A stretch of DNA of 64,000 nucleotides from positions 62,001 through 126,000 of the forward strand of contig NZ_FOAO01000014.1 of assembly GCF_900109665.1 (NCBI RefSeq), written 5' to 3'. The notes under the pieces were generated by a model. It did no database searches and was not told where the DNA came from. It was given only the letters and a program-made list of their open reading frames with translations. This DNA comes from Blastococcus sp. DSM 46786 (GTDB lineage: Bacteria; Actinomycetota; Actinomycetes; Mycobacteriales; Geodermatophilaceae). Position 1 is the first letter of the stretch; every line of letters begins with the position of its first letter. The position numbers were made by a program, and so were the translations under genes. Shown here one piece after another: positions 37,976 through 46,781 of this stretch.

Positions 37976-38908
37976 TCAGGAGCGGGTGGCCAGGGAGCGG
38001 AGGAAGAAGGCGACGTTCGCCGGGCGCTCGGCCAGCCGGCGCACGAAGTAGCCGTACCAGTCGGCGCCGTAGGGCACGTAGGCCCGCACGCGGGTGCCGG
38101 CGGCGGCCAGCCGGCGCTGCTCGTCGGGACGGATGCCGTAGAGCATCTGCACCTCCCAGGAGTCGGCGGCCCGCGAGTGCTGCGCCGCCAGCTCGTGCGC
38201 CCGCTGCAGCATCGCGGGGTCGTGCGAGCCCACCATGGGGTACCCGGGCCCGCTCATGAGGATCTCCAGGCACCGGCGGTAGGCGGCGTCGACGTCCCGC
38301 TTGCGCTGGTGGGCGACCTGCTCCGGCTCGTCGTAGGCGCCCTTGACCAGCCGCACCCGGGAGCCGCTCACCGCGAGCGCCTTGGCGTCGTCCACGGTGC
38401 GGTGCAGCATCGACTGCAGGACGGCGCCGGTCGCCGGGTGCTCCTTCCGCAGCTCGGCGACGGCGGCGAGCGTGGAGTCGACCGTGCGGTGGTCCTCCAT
38501 GTCGAGGGTGACCGTGGTCCCCGCGGCGGAGGCGGCCTCGACGACCGGGCGGACCAGCTCGAGCGCGAGGTCGTGCCCGCCGTCGGGCAACGCCTGGCCG
38601 AACGCGGAGAGCTTCACCGACACCTCGGCCGCCGGCCCCAGCCCCAGCGGGGCCAGCGCCTCGAGGGCGGCGAGGTAGGCGTCGCGGGTGCGCCGCGCCT
38701 GCGCCCGGTCGGTGACGTCCTCGCCCAGGTGGTCGAGGGTGACCGCGATGCCGTCGGGGGCCAGCGCGCGCACCGCCGCGATGGCGTCGTCCAGCGACTC
38801 ACCCGCGACGAAGCGGTCGACCACCCGGCGGGTGGCCGGCGTGCCGGTGACCGCCCGGCGCAGGGCCGGCCGGCGGGAGGCGGCCAGCAAGGCCTTCTGC
38901 AGCACCAC
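37976..38908 (-). CDS. pruB: Proline dehydrogenase
   Basis: 310 residues if started at GTG 38908; a second GTG at 38905 is equally plausible, both following GGAGGAGG. Family motifs: SVKLSAFGQAL, TLDMEDHRTVDSTL, VRLVKGAYDEP, and the C-terminal RAYVPYGADWYGYFVRRLAE with the substrate-binding Arg pair. It oxidises proline to P5C with FAD. It is the first gene of the pruB-pruA operon, divergent from a PucR regulator across 137 bases. Confidence 0.92.
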   Translation of the reverse strand: MVLQKALLAASRRPALRRAVTGTPATRRVVDRFVAGESLDDAIAAVRALAPDGIAVTLDHLGEDVTDRAQARRTRDAYLAALEALAPLGLGPAAEVSVKLSAFGQALPDGGHDLALELVRPVVEAASAAGTTVTLDMEDHRTVDSTLAAVAELRKEHPATGAVLQSMLHRTVDDAKALAVSGSRVRLVKGAYDEPEQVAHQRKRDVDAAYRRCLEILMSGPGYPMVGSHDPAMLQRAHELAAQHSRAADSWEVQMLYGIRPDEQRRLAAAGTRVRAYVPYGADWYGYFVRRLAERPANVAFFLRSLATRS

Positions 38909-39003
38909 GGGTCCTCCTCCAGCCGACGCCACGTGCCCCTCGAACGCTAGGTACCCCCAACCCGTCCGGACCAGCGACAGATGTCGGGAATCCTCGGATC
39001 TGC

Positions 39004-39023
39004 TCTCATACAGCTGTACGAGA
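39004..39023. promoter_or_regulatory. Candidate operator in the proline operon promoter
   Basis: A 20-base palindrome, TCTCaTACAGCTGTAcGAGA, with only one mismatched pair. The perfect core TACAGCTGTA spans 39009-39018. It lies between pruB and the PucR gene, 22 bases before the PucR start, and could be the site through which PucR controls both genes. Confidence 0.6.
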
Positions 39024-39045
39024 CCCGGCACGGAGGGGGACGGCG

Positions 39046-40176
39046 GTGCGCGACGAGCTGCAGGAGCTGGTCGACGAGGTGTCCCGGGTGCTCGGCGCCC
39101 CCGCCACGCTGGAGGACGCCGGCTTCACGCTGCTGGCCTTCTGCGCGCACGACGACAGCGGGGCCGATCCCATGGACGCCGTCCGCACCCGATCGATCCT
39201 CACCCGCGGCTCCACCCCCGAGACCCGGCGCTGGTTCGAGGACTTCGGCATCGCCTCGGCGACCCGGCCGATGCGGACACCGGCCGACCCCGCGGCCGGC
39301 GTGCTCACCCGGCTGGTGCTGCCCGTCCGCCACGAGGACCGCACCCGCGGCTACCTCTGGCTGCTCGACGACGGGCGCATCGACCCCGACGACGACGCCG
39401 ACCCGGCGCTGCGCCGCGCGCTGGACCTGGCCGCCGACGCCGGCCGCACGCTGGCCGGCCGGCCCGCCGACGACCTCGGGCAGGTGCTCGCCGACGCGCT
39501 GACCGGCCGGCCGGCGGCACGGGCGCAGGCCGCCCTGCGGCTCGGCGACCGGCTGCCCGCCGGGGGTGCCCAGGTGCTGGTCGCCCTCTGCCCCGCCGAC
39601 GGCTCGCCGGCGCCGGGCCGGCCGCTGCCCGGGGCAGGCGCGGTGGCCACGCTCCTCGACGACGGGATCGCCGTGCTCGTCCCGCTGCCGTCGCCCGCGG
39701 ACCTGCGCCCGGCGGGTGCGCTCGCCGCGGCGTCCCTGGCCGCCCTGCCGGCCGGCAGCACCGCCGGCGTCTCGTCGGCCCGCCGCGGCACCGGCGATCT
39801 GCCCGGCCAGTGGGCCGAGGCCCGGGCGGCGGCACGGGTGGCCGCGGCGGTCGGCCGGTTCTACCCCGTCGCCCGCTGGGGGGAGCTCGGCGGGTGGCGG
39901 GCGGCCACGGCGCTGCCCGGACCCGACCCGGTGCTGGCCCCGCTGCTCGCCGACCCGGTCCTCACGACGACGGCGGAGACGTTCCTCGACTGCGCCGGCA
40001 GCGCGGCCCGGACGGCGGCGGCGCTGCACGTCCACCGGCAGACCCTGTACTACCGACTGGGCCGCATCGCGGCGCTGACCGGACTGGACCTCGCCGACGG
40101 CGACGCACGCCTGCTCCTGCACGCCGGTCTGCGCGCCGCCCGGCTCTCCGGAGGGCCCCGGCTCGACCGCCCGTGA
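39046..40176 (+). CDS. PucR/CdaR-family regulator, likely proline-responsive
   Basis: 376 residues, GTG start with GGAGGGGG 7-8 bases upstream. The N-terminal half holds a sensor-like region (1-120). The C-terminal PucR helix-turn-helix is plain: FLDCAGSAARTAAALHVHRQ then TLYYRLGRIAALTGLDL at about 320-360. PucR-type regulators activate catabolic genes in response to the substrate; position next to pruBA makes proline the likely inducer. This is inference from context. Confidence 0.85.
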   Translation: MRDELQELVDEVSRVLGAPATLEDAGFTLLAFCAHDDSGADPMDAVRTRSILTRGSTPETRRWFEDFGIASATRPMRTPADPAAGVLTRLVLPVRHEDRTRGYLWLLDDGRIDPDDDADPALRRALDLAADAGRTLAGRPADDLGQVLADALTGRPAARAQAALRLGDRLPAGGAQVLVALCPADGSPAPGRPLPGAGAVATLLDDGIAVLVPLPSPADLRPAGALAAASLAALPAGSTAGVSSARRGTGDLPGQWAEARAAARVAAAVGRFYPVARWGELGGWRAATALPGPDPVLAPLLADPVLTTTAETFLDCAGSAARTAAALHVHRQTLYYRLGRIAALTGLDLADGDARLLLHAGLRAARLSGGPRLDRP

Positions 40177-40191
40177 TCACCGACCGTCACC

Positions 40192-40197
40192 TACTCT
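40192..40197 (+). promoter_or_regulatory. -10 box for the heme oxygenase transcript
   Basis: TACTCT, 8 bases before the ATG at 40206. It suggests the heme oxygenase-phytochrome pair has its own leaderless transcript as well as any read-through from the PucR gene. Confidence 0.4.
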
Positions 40198-40205
40198 CCA
40201 TCTCG

Positions 40206-40847
40206 ATGGCTGCGGGAGACATGGCTGCGCAGGTGGAGCACCCCCGCAGCGGGCACGACGACGTCCTGCGCGCGCTGCGCACCGGGACGGCCGGGGAGCA
40301 CCAGCTCCTCGAGGACACCCTGGACCTGCTCGACCCGGAGCTGGACCGGGCACGGCTGGCGCACGTGCTCGGCCTGATGCACGGCTTCTGGACGGCGGCC
40401 GAGCGCGGGCTGGACGAGTGGGCCGCCCACCACCCCGCCGACGCCGCGCGGGTGGACTGGGCCCACCGCCGCCGGGCCGGGCTGTTCGCCGCGGACCTCG
40501 CGACGCTGGGCGCCCCCGTGCCCGGCGCGGCACCCGAGCTGCCGGCGGTCCCCGGCACCGACGAGGCGCTGGGCCGGCTCTACGTGCTTGAGGGCTCCAC
40601 CCTCGGCGGCACGTTCATCGACCGGCACCTCGCCGCGCTGCCCCGCCTGGCCGGCGTCCGCCTCCGGGCCTTCTCGCCCTACGGCGGCGAGACCGGCGCG
40701 ATGTGGGCCGCCTACCGCCGGGTCGCCCGGGCGCACGTGGCCGCGGGTGGGGACGCCGAGCGCGTCCTCGGCGCGGCGCGCGACGCGTTCCGCGCGCTCA
40801 CCGGGTGGTGCCGGCCCGCCGCGCGGGCGCAGGCGGTCGGGGCGTGA
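40206..40847 (+). CDS. bphO: Biliverdin-forming heme oxygenase
   Basis: 213 residues from ATG 40206. A GTG at 40173 overlapping the PucR stop is also in frame. The chain is all-helical, with the likely proximal heme ligand His32 in AGEHQLLEDTLDLL, and EGSTLGGTFIDRHLA and FSPYGGETGAMWAAYRRVA near the distal helix, as in bacterial BphO enzymes. It opens heme to biliverdin, iron and CO. Its stop overlaps the GTG of the bacteriophytochrome gene, so the chromophore maker and its user are translated together. Confidence 0.88.
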   Translation: MAAGDMAAQVEHPRSGHDDVLRALRTGTAGEHQLLEDTLDLLDPELDRARLAHVLGLMHGFWTAAERGLDEWAAHHPADAARVDWAHRRRAGLFAADLATLGAPVPGAAPELPAVPGTDEALGRLYVLEGSTLGGTFIDRHLAALPRLAGVRLRAFSPYGGETGAMWAAYRRVARAHVAAGGDAERVLGAARDAFRALTGWCRPAARAQAVGA

Positions 40848-43210
40848 TCGAGGCCGGGCAGGAGGTCGGGTTCCTGGCCCCGGGCGAACCGGTGGACCTC
40901 ACCAACTGCGAGCGCGAACCCATCCACGTCCCGGGCAGCATCCAGCCGCGGGGCGTGCTGATCGCGGTGCGCGACCCCGACTGGATCGTCCAGCAGGTGT
41001 CGGAGAACCTCGAAGACCTCACCGGCGTGGACTGGCGGCAGGCGCTGGGCCGGCCGCTGACCGAGGTCATCGGCGTCGCGCCGGCCGATGCGGTGGTCCG
41101 CTCGGCGAGCGCCTTCGGCGACCTGCGCGAGCGCAACCCGGTGGAGATCACCCTCGACGTCGCCGGCGAGCCGGTGCCCGTCGACGCCCTCCTGCACCGC
41201 ACCGTGGTCGACCCCGGCCCGGTGCGCCCGGTGCACGGCGAGCCCGTCGCCGTCCCCGAGGAGTCGGCGCCGGTCACCACCCTCGTCGTCGAGCTGGAGC
41301 CGGCGCGCGGGCCGCGGCCGTTCTCCTTCCCGAACACGTACCAGGCGGTGCGCAGCACCGTCGCCGCCCTGGACCGGGCCACCGGCCTCCAGGAGCTCTA
41401 CGACATCACCGCCCGGGCCGTGCGCGCCCTGACCGGGTTCGACCGGGTGATGGTCTACCGCTACGACGCCGACTACAACGGCGAGGTGGTGGCCGAGGCG
41501 AAGGCGCCGCACCTCAACTCGTTCCTCGGCCTGCACTACCCGGCCTCGGACATCCCCGCCCAGGCGCGGGCGTTGTACGAGAAGAACTGGATCCGGCTGA
41601 TCTCCGACGTCGACTACGCGCCGGTGCCGATCCGGCCGGCGGACCACCCGGCCAGCGGCCGGCCGCTGGACCTCACCTACTCCGCCCTGCGCAGCGTCTC
41701 CCCCGTCCACGTGGAGTACCTGCACAACATGGGCGTGCGGTCCTCGATGTCGATCTCCCTGCTGCGCGGCGACACGCTGTGGGGCCTCATCGCGTGCCAC
41801 CACTACGACGGTCCGCACGCGCCGCCCTACGCCACCCGGGCCGCGGCCGAGTTCCTGGGGTCGACGCTGTCGGTGCGGCTGATCGACCGGGCGCAGGAGG
41901 ACGAGTTCGACCGGGCGCTGCGCGCACGCTCCACGCTGGCGTGGCTGACCGCCGCCGCCATGGACGAGGAGCGCCCGCTCACCGAGACGCTGCTCGGCTC
42001 GCCCAGCCTGCTCGACCTGCTCGACGCCGACGGGGTCGTGCTGTGCCTGCAGGGCGCCCGGGGGGCTGCCGGCGCCGGGATCCCGCCTGCCCTGGCCGAC
42101 GCGATCGCCGCATGGGCCGCGGCCCGCGCCGAGGACGTCGTCGCCACCGACGCGCTGGCCGCGGCCGCGCCCGGGATCGGCGCGGTGGACCCGGCGTGCG
42201 GGGTGCTGGTGCTGCCGCTGCCGGAGGGCCAGTACGTGCTGTGGTTCCGCGGCGAGGCCGTGCGGCACGTCGACTGGGGCGGGGATCCGCACAACAAGGC
42301 GATCGCCGAGCGCGAGGGCGCGGACGTCCGGCTCAGCCCCCGCAGGTCCTTCGAGCGCTGGCGCGAGACCGTCCGCGGCCGCTCCGAGCCGTGGACGGCG
42401 CAGGAGACCCGCGAGGCCGCCGAGCTGCGCACCCACCTGCTGGAGGCGCTGTACGCGCGTTCGCGCAGCATCGTGCGCGCCGCCGAGACCCTGCAGCGCA
42501 GCCTGCTGTCCGACCCGCCGGAGCCCGACCACCTGGAGGTGGCGGTGCGCTACGTGCCGGCCGCGCGGGAGGCCCAGGTGGGCGGCGACTGGTACGACGT
42601 CTTCGAGCAGCCCGACGGCTCGACGGTGCTCGTCATCGGCGACGTCGTCGGCCACGACACCCAGGCCGCGGCGACGATGGCCCAGCTGCGCGGCCTGCTG
42701 CGCGGCATCGCCTACGACAGCGCGGCCGGCCCGGCCACCGTGCTGTCCCGGCTGGACGCGGCGATCGAGGGGCTCGGGCTCGGCGCCATGGCGACCGTGC
42801 TGGTCGGCCGCCTGGACCGGCCGGCGGGTTCGGCCGACGACCGCAGCCGGCTGCGCTGGGCCACCGCCGGGCACCTGCCGCCGCTGCTGGTCGCGCCCGA
42901 CGGCTCCCAGCAGCTGCTGGTGCCCGACCGCCCCGGCCTGCTGCTGGGCGTGGATCCCTCGCTGCCCCGCGCCGAGCACGAGACGGACGTCCCCGGCGGC
43001 TCGACGCTGCTGCTCTACACCGACGGGCTGGTAGAGCGCCGTGACCAGGTGTTCGACGACGGCGTCGACCTGCTGGCCCGGGCGTTCGCCGGGCTGCGCC
43101 ACCTGCCGGTGCCCGAGATGTGCGACGCGCTCATCGAGCGGCTGCTGCCCGAGGGCGGGGAGGACGACGTCGCGCTCGTCGCCGTCCGGCTGCGGTCGCC
43201 GCACGGCTGA
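40844..43210 (+). CDS. bphP: Bacteriophytochrome with PP2C/SpoIIE phosphatase output
   Basis: 788 residues from GTG 40844, overlapping the bphO stop (GTGA). The N-terminal Cys22 in TNCEREPIHVPGSIQPRG matches the biliverdin-attaching Cys of DrBphP. A PAS domain spans about 20-125. A GAF domain spans about 155-330, with PASDIPAQARALYEKNWIRL and the chromophore-pocket His region PVHVEYLHNMG. A PHY domain spans about 335-520, with the tongue motif PRRSFERW. The output is a PP2C phosphatase (about 555-788) with the metal motif GGDWYDVF, then VVGHDTQAAATM and a late GGEDDVALVAVRL. There is no histidine kinase domain. Red/far-red light may thus gate dephosphorylation of a Ser/Thr-phosphorylated partner. 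Confidence 0.92.
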   Translation: MIEAGQEVGFLAPGEPVDLTNCEREPIHVPGSIQPRGVLIAVRDPDWIVQQVSENLEDLTGVDWRQALGRPLTEVIGVAPADAVVRSASAFGDLRERNPVEITLDVAGEPVPVDALLHRTVVDPGPVRPVHGEPVAVPEESAPVTTLVVELEPARGPRPFSFPNTYQAVRSTVAALDRATGLQELYDITARAVRALTGFDRVMVYRYDADYNGEVVAEAKAPHLNSFLGLHYPASDIPAQARALYEKNWIRLISDVDYAPVPIRPADHPASGRPLDLTYSALRSVSPVHVEYLHNMGVRSSMSISLLRGDTLWGLIACHHYDGPHAPPYATRAAAEFLGSTLSVRLIDRAQEDEFDRALRARSTLAWLTAAAMDEERPLTETLLGSPSLLDLLDADGVVLCLQGARGAAGAGIPPALADAIAAWAAARAEDVVATDALAAAAPGIGAVDPACGVLVLPLPEGQYVLWFRGEAVRHVDWGGDPHNKAIAEREGADVRLSPRRSFERWRETVRGRSEPWTAQETREAAELRTHLLEALYARSRSIVRAAETLQRSLLSDPPEPDHLEVAVRYVPAAREAQVGGDWYDVFEQPDGSTVLVIGDVVGHDTQAAATMAQLRGLLRGIAYDSAAGPATVLSRLDAAIEGLGLGAMATVLVGRLDRPAGSADDRSRLRWATAGHLPPLLVAPDGSQQLLVPDRPGLLLGVDPSLPRAEHETDVPGGSTLLLYTDGLVERRDQVFDDGVDLLARAFAGLRHLPVPEMCDALIERLLPEGGEDDVALVAVRLRSPHG

Positions 43211-43230
43211 GTCCGCCGTCCGGCCGCCGA

Positions 43231-43503
43231 TCAGCCGCCCGGCGCGGTGAACCGGGGGGTCAGCCCGTCGTCGGGCGGGCCGCCCCGGCCGGGCAGCGGG
43301 CGCTCGTCCTCCGCCGCGCGGACCACGGCGATGGTGTCCAGCGGGTCCGGCGGCCCGGCGGAGCGCCCGCCGCGCTCGAGCGCGGCGAGCAGCCGCTCCT
43401 CGTCGGGCGCGAGGTCACCGGGGCCCAGCCGCCCGCCGGGGCTGCCCGCGTCGGAGCCCGACGCCATCGCGGTGTCGGGCGTCGGGTCGTCCGGGGCGCT
43501 CAT
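43231..43503 (-). CDS. Small hypothetical, probably disordered protein
   Basis: 90 residues from ATG 43503, with GAGGAA upstream. It is rich in Gly, Pro, Asp and Ser (MSAPDDPTPDTAMASG), with one helix-like segment APDEERLLAALERGG. No domain is recognised. It lies 21 bases after the SDR gene on the same strand and may be co-transcribed with it. Confidence 0.5.
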   Translation of the reverse strand: MSAPDDPTPDTAMASGSDAGSPGGRLGPGDLAPDEERLLAALERGGRSAGPPDPLDTIAVVRAAEDERPLPGRGGPPDDGLTPRFTAPGG

Positions 43504-43524
43504 GCGGGAGTTCCTCATGGTCGG

Positions 43525-44298
43525 TCAGCGGGGGAAGTTCGGCTCGAGCCGCGGGACGACCTGCATCTCGGGGACGAACGCCGCCGGGTGCAGGAGCAGC
43601 AGCGTGCGGATCGCCTCGGCGACCGCCGATGGCGGCATCATCAGGTGCCCCGGGATCCCCCACTGCTCCATCATCGGGGTGTCCATGGCGGCGGGGATGA
43701 CGCTCTGCACCCGGCACGGGAACGGCCGCTCGCTGCCGTCGTCGAGCCGCACCGCCTTCTCCCGCAGTTCGCGCTGGATGCACCGGGTCGCGTTGAGGAA
43801 GCCGGCCTTGGAGCCGTTGTAGGCGATCGCCCCGCTGCCCGAGGTGATCGCCGACAGCGAGACGACGTGCACGACGTCGGCGGTGCGCCCCTCCGGCAGG
43901 TGCTGCACCCGCTTCATGAACTCGCTGGTGAGGAAGACCGGCCCCTCGCAGTTCACCGCCTGCACCCGCTGGTAGTCGGCGAGGTCGATGTCGGTGATGT
44001 AGCCGGGCCGGTCGATGCCGGCGACGTTGACCAGCACGTCGAACGCGTCGCCGTGCCGGTCGAACAGGTCGGCGACGACGGCGCGCCGGCTCTCGTCCCG
44101 GGTCACGTCGAGGGCGGCGACCTCTGCGGAACCACCCGCGGCGGTCACCCGGGACAGGGTCTCCTCGCTGCCCGCCGCGTCGATGTCGGCGATCGCCACG
44201 TGGGCCCCGCCCTCGGCCAGAGCGAGCGCGGTGGCCCGGCCGAGCCCGCTGGCCCCGCCCGTCACGAGTGCGACCCGGCCCTTCAGCGACGCCTCCAC
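43525..44298 (-). CDS. Short-chain dehydrogenase/reductase
   Basis: 257 residues, GTG start with GGAGGAG upstream. NAD(P)-binding TGGASGLGRA is near 15. The catalytic Ser-Tyr-Lys is in the classical spacing: Ser in VSLSAITSGSG and YNGSK. The substrate is unknown. It differs from simple SDRs in a long C-terminal part after IPAAMDTPMM. The enzyme may belong to fatty-acid, steroid or polyol metabolism. Confidence 0.88.
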   Translation of the reverse strand: MEASLKGRVALVTGGASGLGRATALALAEGGAHVAIADIDAAGSEETLSRVTAAGGSAEVAALDVTRDESRRAVVADLFDRHGDAFDVLVNVAGIDRPGYITDIDLADYQRVQAVNCEGPVFLTSEFMKRVQHLPEGRTADVVHVVSLSAITSGSGAIAYNGSKAGFLNATRCIQRELREKAVRLDDGSERPFPCRVQSVIPAAMDTPMMEQWGIPGHLMMPPSAVAEAIRTLLLLHPAAFVPEMQVVPRLEPNFPR

Positions 44299-44374
44299 AG
44301 CTGCTCCTCCGTCGTCCGTGCGTGTCCGTCGCGCACAGCCTCGCCGAAAGCCGCCGGGGCCGCAGGTCGGGCCG

Positions 44375-45193
44375 CTACCGCCGGTCGGACCAGACGTCGG
44401 CGAGGGTCACCGTGCGCAGGCCGCGCTCGGCGATCAGCTCCAGGAGCTGCCCGTACACGGTGGTGACGGTGGGGTGGTTGGCGTGGCCGACGACGATCGT
44501 CCGGGCGCTGAACCAGCGCCGGGCCGCGGCCACGAGCTCCTCGGCGGTGAGCACCCGGTAGTCCTCGAAGGTGCCGTTCCACATGACGGTGGTCGGGTGC
44601 CCGAGGTCGGCGGCGATCCGGTCGGTGCGCTCGTCGTGGGCACCGAAGGGCGGGCGGAAGAAGGGGCTGTCCGCCACCCCGAAGGTGGCGCGCAGGAAGT
44701 CGCGGTTGCGCCGGATCTCCTCGGCCACCTCCCGGTCGCCGAGCGTGGTGAGGTCGGGGTGGGACCAGGTGTGGTTGCCCAGGGCCACCTGCCCGGAGTC
44801 GACGAGCGGGCGCAGCAGCGCGGCGTTCTCCTCCCAGGCGCGGTACCGGCCGTTCGGGAAGAAGGTCATGCGGGTGCCGCTGTCGGCGGCGAACCGCGCG
44901 AACGCCGCGACCACCTCGACGCTGGTGCCGTCGTCGATGGTGAGCGCGAGCAGGTTCCCCTCCCCCGGCAACGCGTCGACCACGCCGGTGGGCGGCGCCT
45001 GCGGCTCCACCCCGGGGACACCGCGGTGCACCTGCTTCCAGCGCCCGGCGGGGTTCCCGGCCGGTCCGGGCGGGGGCGCCGCCGCGGGTTCACCCAGCGC
45101 GGCCGCGGGCTCGCCGAGCCCGGCCGCGCCGCGTGCCACCGCCGTGCCCGCCACCCCGGCGGCGAGGGCGAGCAGGAACCGTCGACGGTCCAT
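44375..45193 (-). CDS. Polysaccharide deacetylase (NodB homology), secreted
   Basis: 272 residues from ATG 45193. An N-terminal twin-arginine-like signal (MDRRRFLLALAAGVAG) ends near residue 25. The NodB domain motifs are TIDDG (motif 1, metal Asp), HTWSHPDLT (His pair), RPPFGAHDERTD, and a final VVGHANHP. Such enzymes remove acetyl groups from peptidoglycan, chitin or other glycans. There is no lipobox. The upstream 33 nucleotides include an alternative start at 45226. Confidence 0.88.
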   Translation of the reverse strand: MDRRRFLLALAAGVAGTAVARGAAGLGEPAAALGEPAAAPPPGPAGNPAGRWKQVHRGVPGVEPQAPPTGVVDALPGEGNLLALTIDDGTSVEVVAAFARFAADSGTRMTFFPNGRYRAWEENAALLRPLVDSGQVALGNHTWSHPDLTTLGDREVAEEIRRNRDFLRATFGVADSPFFRPPFGAHDERTDRIAADLGHPTTVMWNGTFEDYRVLTAEELVAAARRWFSARTIVVGHANHPTVTTVYGQLLELIAERGLRTVTLADVWSDRR

Positions 45194-45301
45194 GCCCGGC
45201 ACGCTAGCCAGGGCCGCGCACCACACCGCGGAGGCCGGTCGACGGCGCGCCGGACCTCGCGGCGGTGCACCCGGCGGCCCGCGTGCCGTGACGGGGAGTG
45301 G

Positions 45302-45841
45302 TCAGCGGCGGTGCAGGCCGGCTTCCTCGATCAGCCGCGTCTGCTCCCGGCACCACGGCGACCAGGCGTCGCCCTCGGTCTCCTGCCGGCGGCGGAACGC
45401 GGCCCAGTCCAGCAGCTCCCAGTCACCCACCTCGGTGGGCTCGGGCGCGGGCGAGCCGGTGAAGCGCCCGACGTAGACCGGGCACACCTCGTTCTCCACG
45501 ATCCCGCGGAACTCCGCGCGGTAGCGGTAGCCCGGCAGCGCGGGGCGGACGTCGGAGACGCCGAGCCCCAGCTCGAAGCCGGCGCGGCGGGCGATCGCCT
45601 CGCCGTCGTCCTCACCGGGGCCCGGGTGGCCGCAGACGGTGTTGGTCCACATGCCGGGGAAGGTCGCCTTGTCCTCGGCCCGGCGGGTGACCAGCAGCCG
45701 GCCGTCGTCGGCGAAGAGGTAGGCCGAGAACGCGCGGTGCAGCGGCGTCTCGCCGTGGTGCACCTCCGGCTTGGGCATGGTGCCGATCGCCTGCCCGTCC
45801 TCGTCTACCAGCACGATGAGCTCGAGAGGTGAGGCGGTCAC
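45302..45841 (-). CDS. idi: Isopentenyl-diphosphate delta-isomerase, type I
   Basis: 179 residues, GTG start. Nudix-related isomerase residues are all present: the metal His pair in HHGETPLHRAFSAYLF, catalytic Cys in TNTVCGHP, and catalytic Glu in VENEVCPVYVG. It interconverts IPP and DMAPP for isoprenoid (carotenoid, quinone, lipid carrier) synthesis. It stands alone; the closest neighbours are unrelated. Confidence 0.95.
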   Translation of the reverse strand: MTASPLELIVLVDEDGQAIGTMPKPEVHHGETPLHRAFSAYLFADDGRLLVTRRAEDKATFPGMWTNTVCGHPGPGEDDGEAIARRAGFELGLGVSDVRPALPGYRYRAEFRGIVENEVCPVYVGRFTGSPAPEPTEVGDWELLDWAAFRRRQETEGDAWSPWCREQTRLIEEAGLHRR

Positions 45842-45924
45842 CGGGTCATCGTCCCCGATCGGTCGCGGAGCCGCCCGTCCCGGGCGTCCCCCGTGCGGAC
45901 CGCTGGTGCACGGGGCACAGTTCC

Positions 45925-46755
45925 GTGGTGGACAGCTTCCGGCGGAACGGCCTCACCTTCGACGTCCGGGACGCCGGGCCGGCCGACGGCGACCCCGTCG
46001 TCCTCCTGCACGGCTTCCCCCAGGACTCCACCGCCTGGGACCGGGTCGCCCCGGCCCTGCACCAGCACGGCCTCCGCACGCTGGCGCCGGACCAGCGGGG
46101 CTACTCCCCCGCGGCCCGCCCGCGCGGCCGCGCGCCCTACCGGCTGCGCGAGACGGCGGACGACGTCCTCGCCCTGCTGGACGCCGCCGGGCTGGAGTCC
46201 GCGCACGTGGTCGGGCACGACTGGGGCGGCATCGTCGGCTGGGCGCTCGGCGCCTGGCACCCGGAGCGCGTCCGCACGCTCACCGCCCTCTCCGTGCCGC
46301 ACCCGGGGGCCATGGCCCGCGCCATGGGGACCAGCGACCAGGCGCTGCGCTCGTACTACGTGGGGCTCTTCCAGCTGCCGCTGCTGCCCGAGCGGCTGCT
46401 GCTCGCCGGGGACGGCGCCGTGCTGCGCCGGGTGCTGCGGCACGGCGGGCTGCCCGACGACGCCGTCGACCGCTACGTCCGGCGGATGCGCGAGCCGGCG
46501 GCGCTGACGGCGGCCATCAACTGGTACCGCGCCCTGCCCTGGAGCGGGCGCGACCCGGTCGGGAAGGTGCGGGTGCCCACCCTGCACGTGTGGAGCACCG
46601 GCGACGCCTTCCTCGGCCGGGCCGCGACCGAGGACACCGCCCGCTTCGTCGACGCGCCCTACCGGCTCGACGTCCTCGACGACGTGACGCACTGGATCCC
46701 GGAGCTCGCCGCGGAGCGGACCGCCGATCTGGTCACCGCCCACGTCCGCGGCTGA
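45925..46755 (+). CDS. Alpha/beta hydrolase, epoxide hydrolase-like
   Basis: 276 residues from GTG 45925 (a second GTG 3 bases later). Oxyanion motif HGFPQDST, nucleophile elbow VGHDWGG with Asp as nucleophile, acid in STGDAFLG and base His in DDVTHWIPE. An Asp nucleophile with a following Trp fits epoxide hydrolases and haloalkane dehalogenases; the cap region (130-210) has the Tyr pair candidates SYYVGLF and WYRALPW that favour epoxide hydrolase. Physiological substrate unknown. Confidence 0.85.
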   Translation: MVDSFRRNGLTFDVRDAGPADGDPVVLLHGFPQDSTAWDRVAPALHQHGLRTLAPDQRGYSPAARPRGRAPYRLRETADDVLALLDAAGLESAHVVGHDWGGIVGWALGAWHPERVRTLTALSVPHPGAMARAMGTSDQALRSYYVGLFQLPLLPERLLLAGDGAVLRRVLRHGGLPDDAVDRYVRRMREPAALTAAINWYRALPWSGRDPVGKVRVPTLHVWSTGDAFLGRAATEDTARFVDAPYRLDVLDDVTHWIPELAAERTADLVTAHVRG

Positions 46756-46781
46756 GCCCGGGTGTTGCGAGACTGCACGGC

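Noticed and set aside
40173-40205. Upstream GTG start for heme oxygenase overlapping the PucR stop
   Set aside because: In frame, but the ATG at 40206 fits homologue length and a TACTCT -10 box; kept as an alternative.
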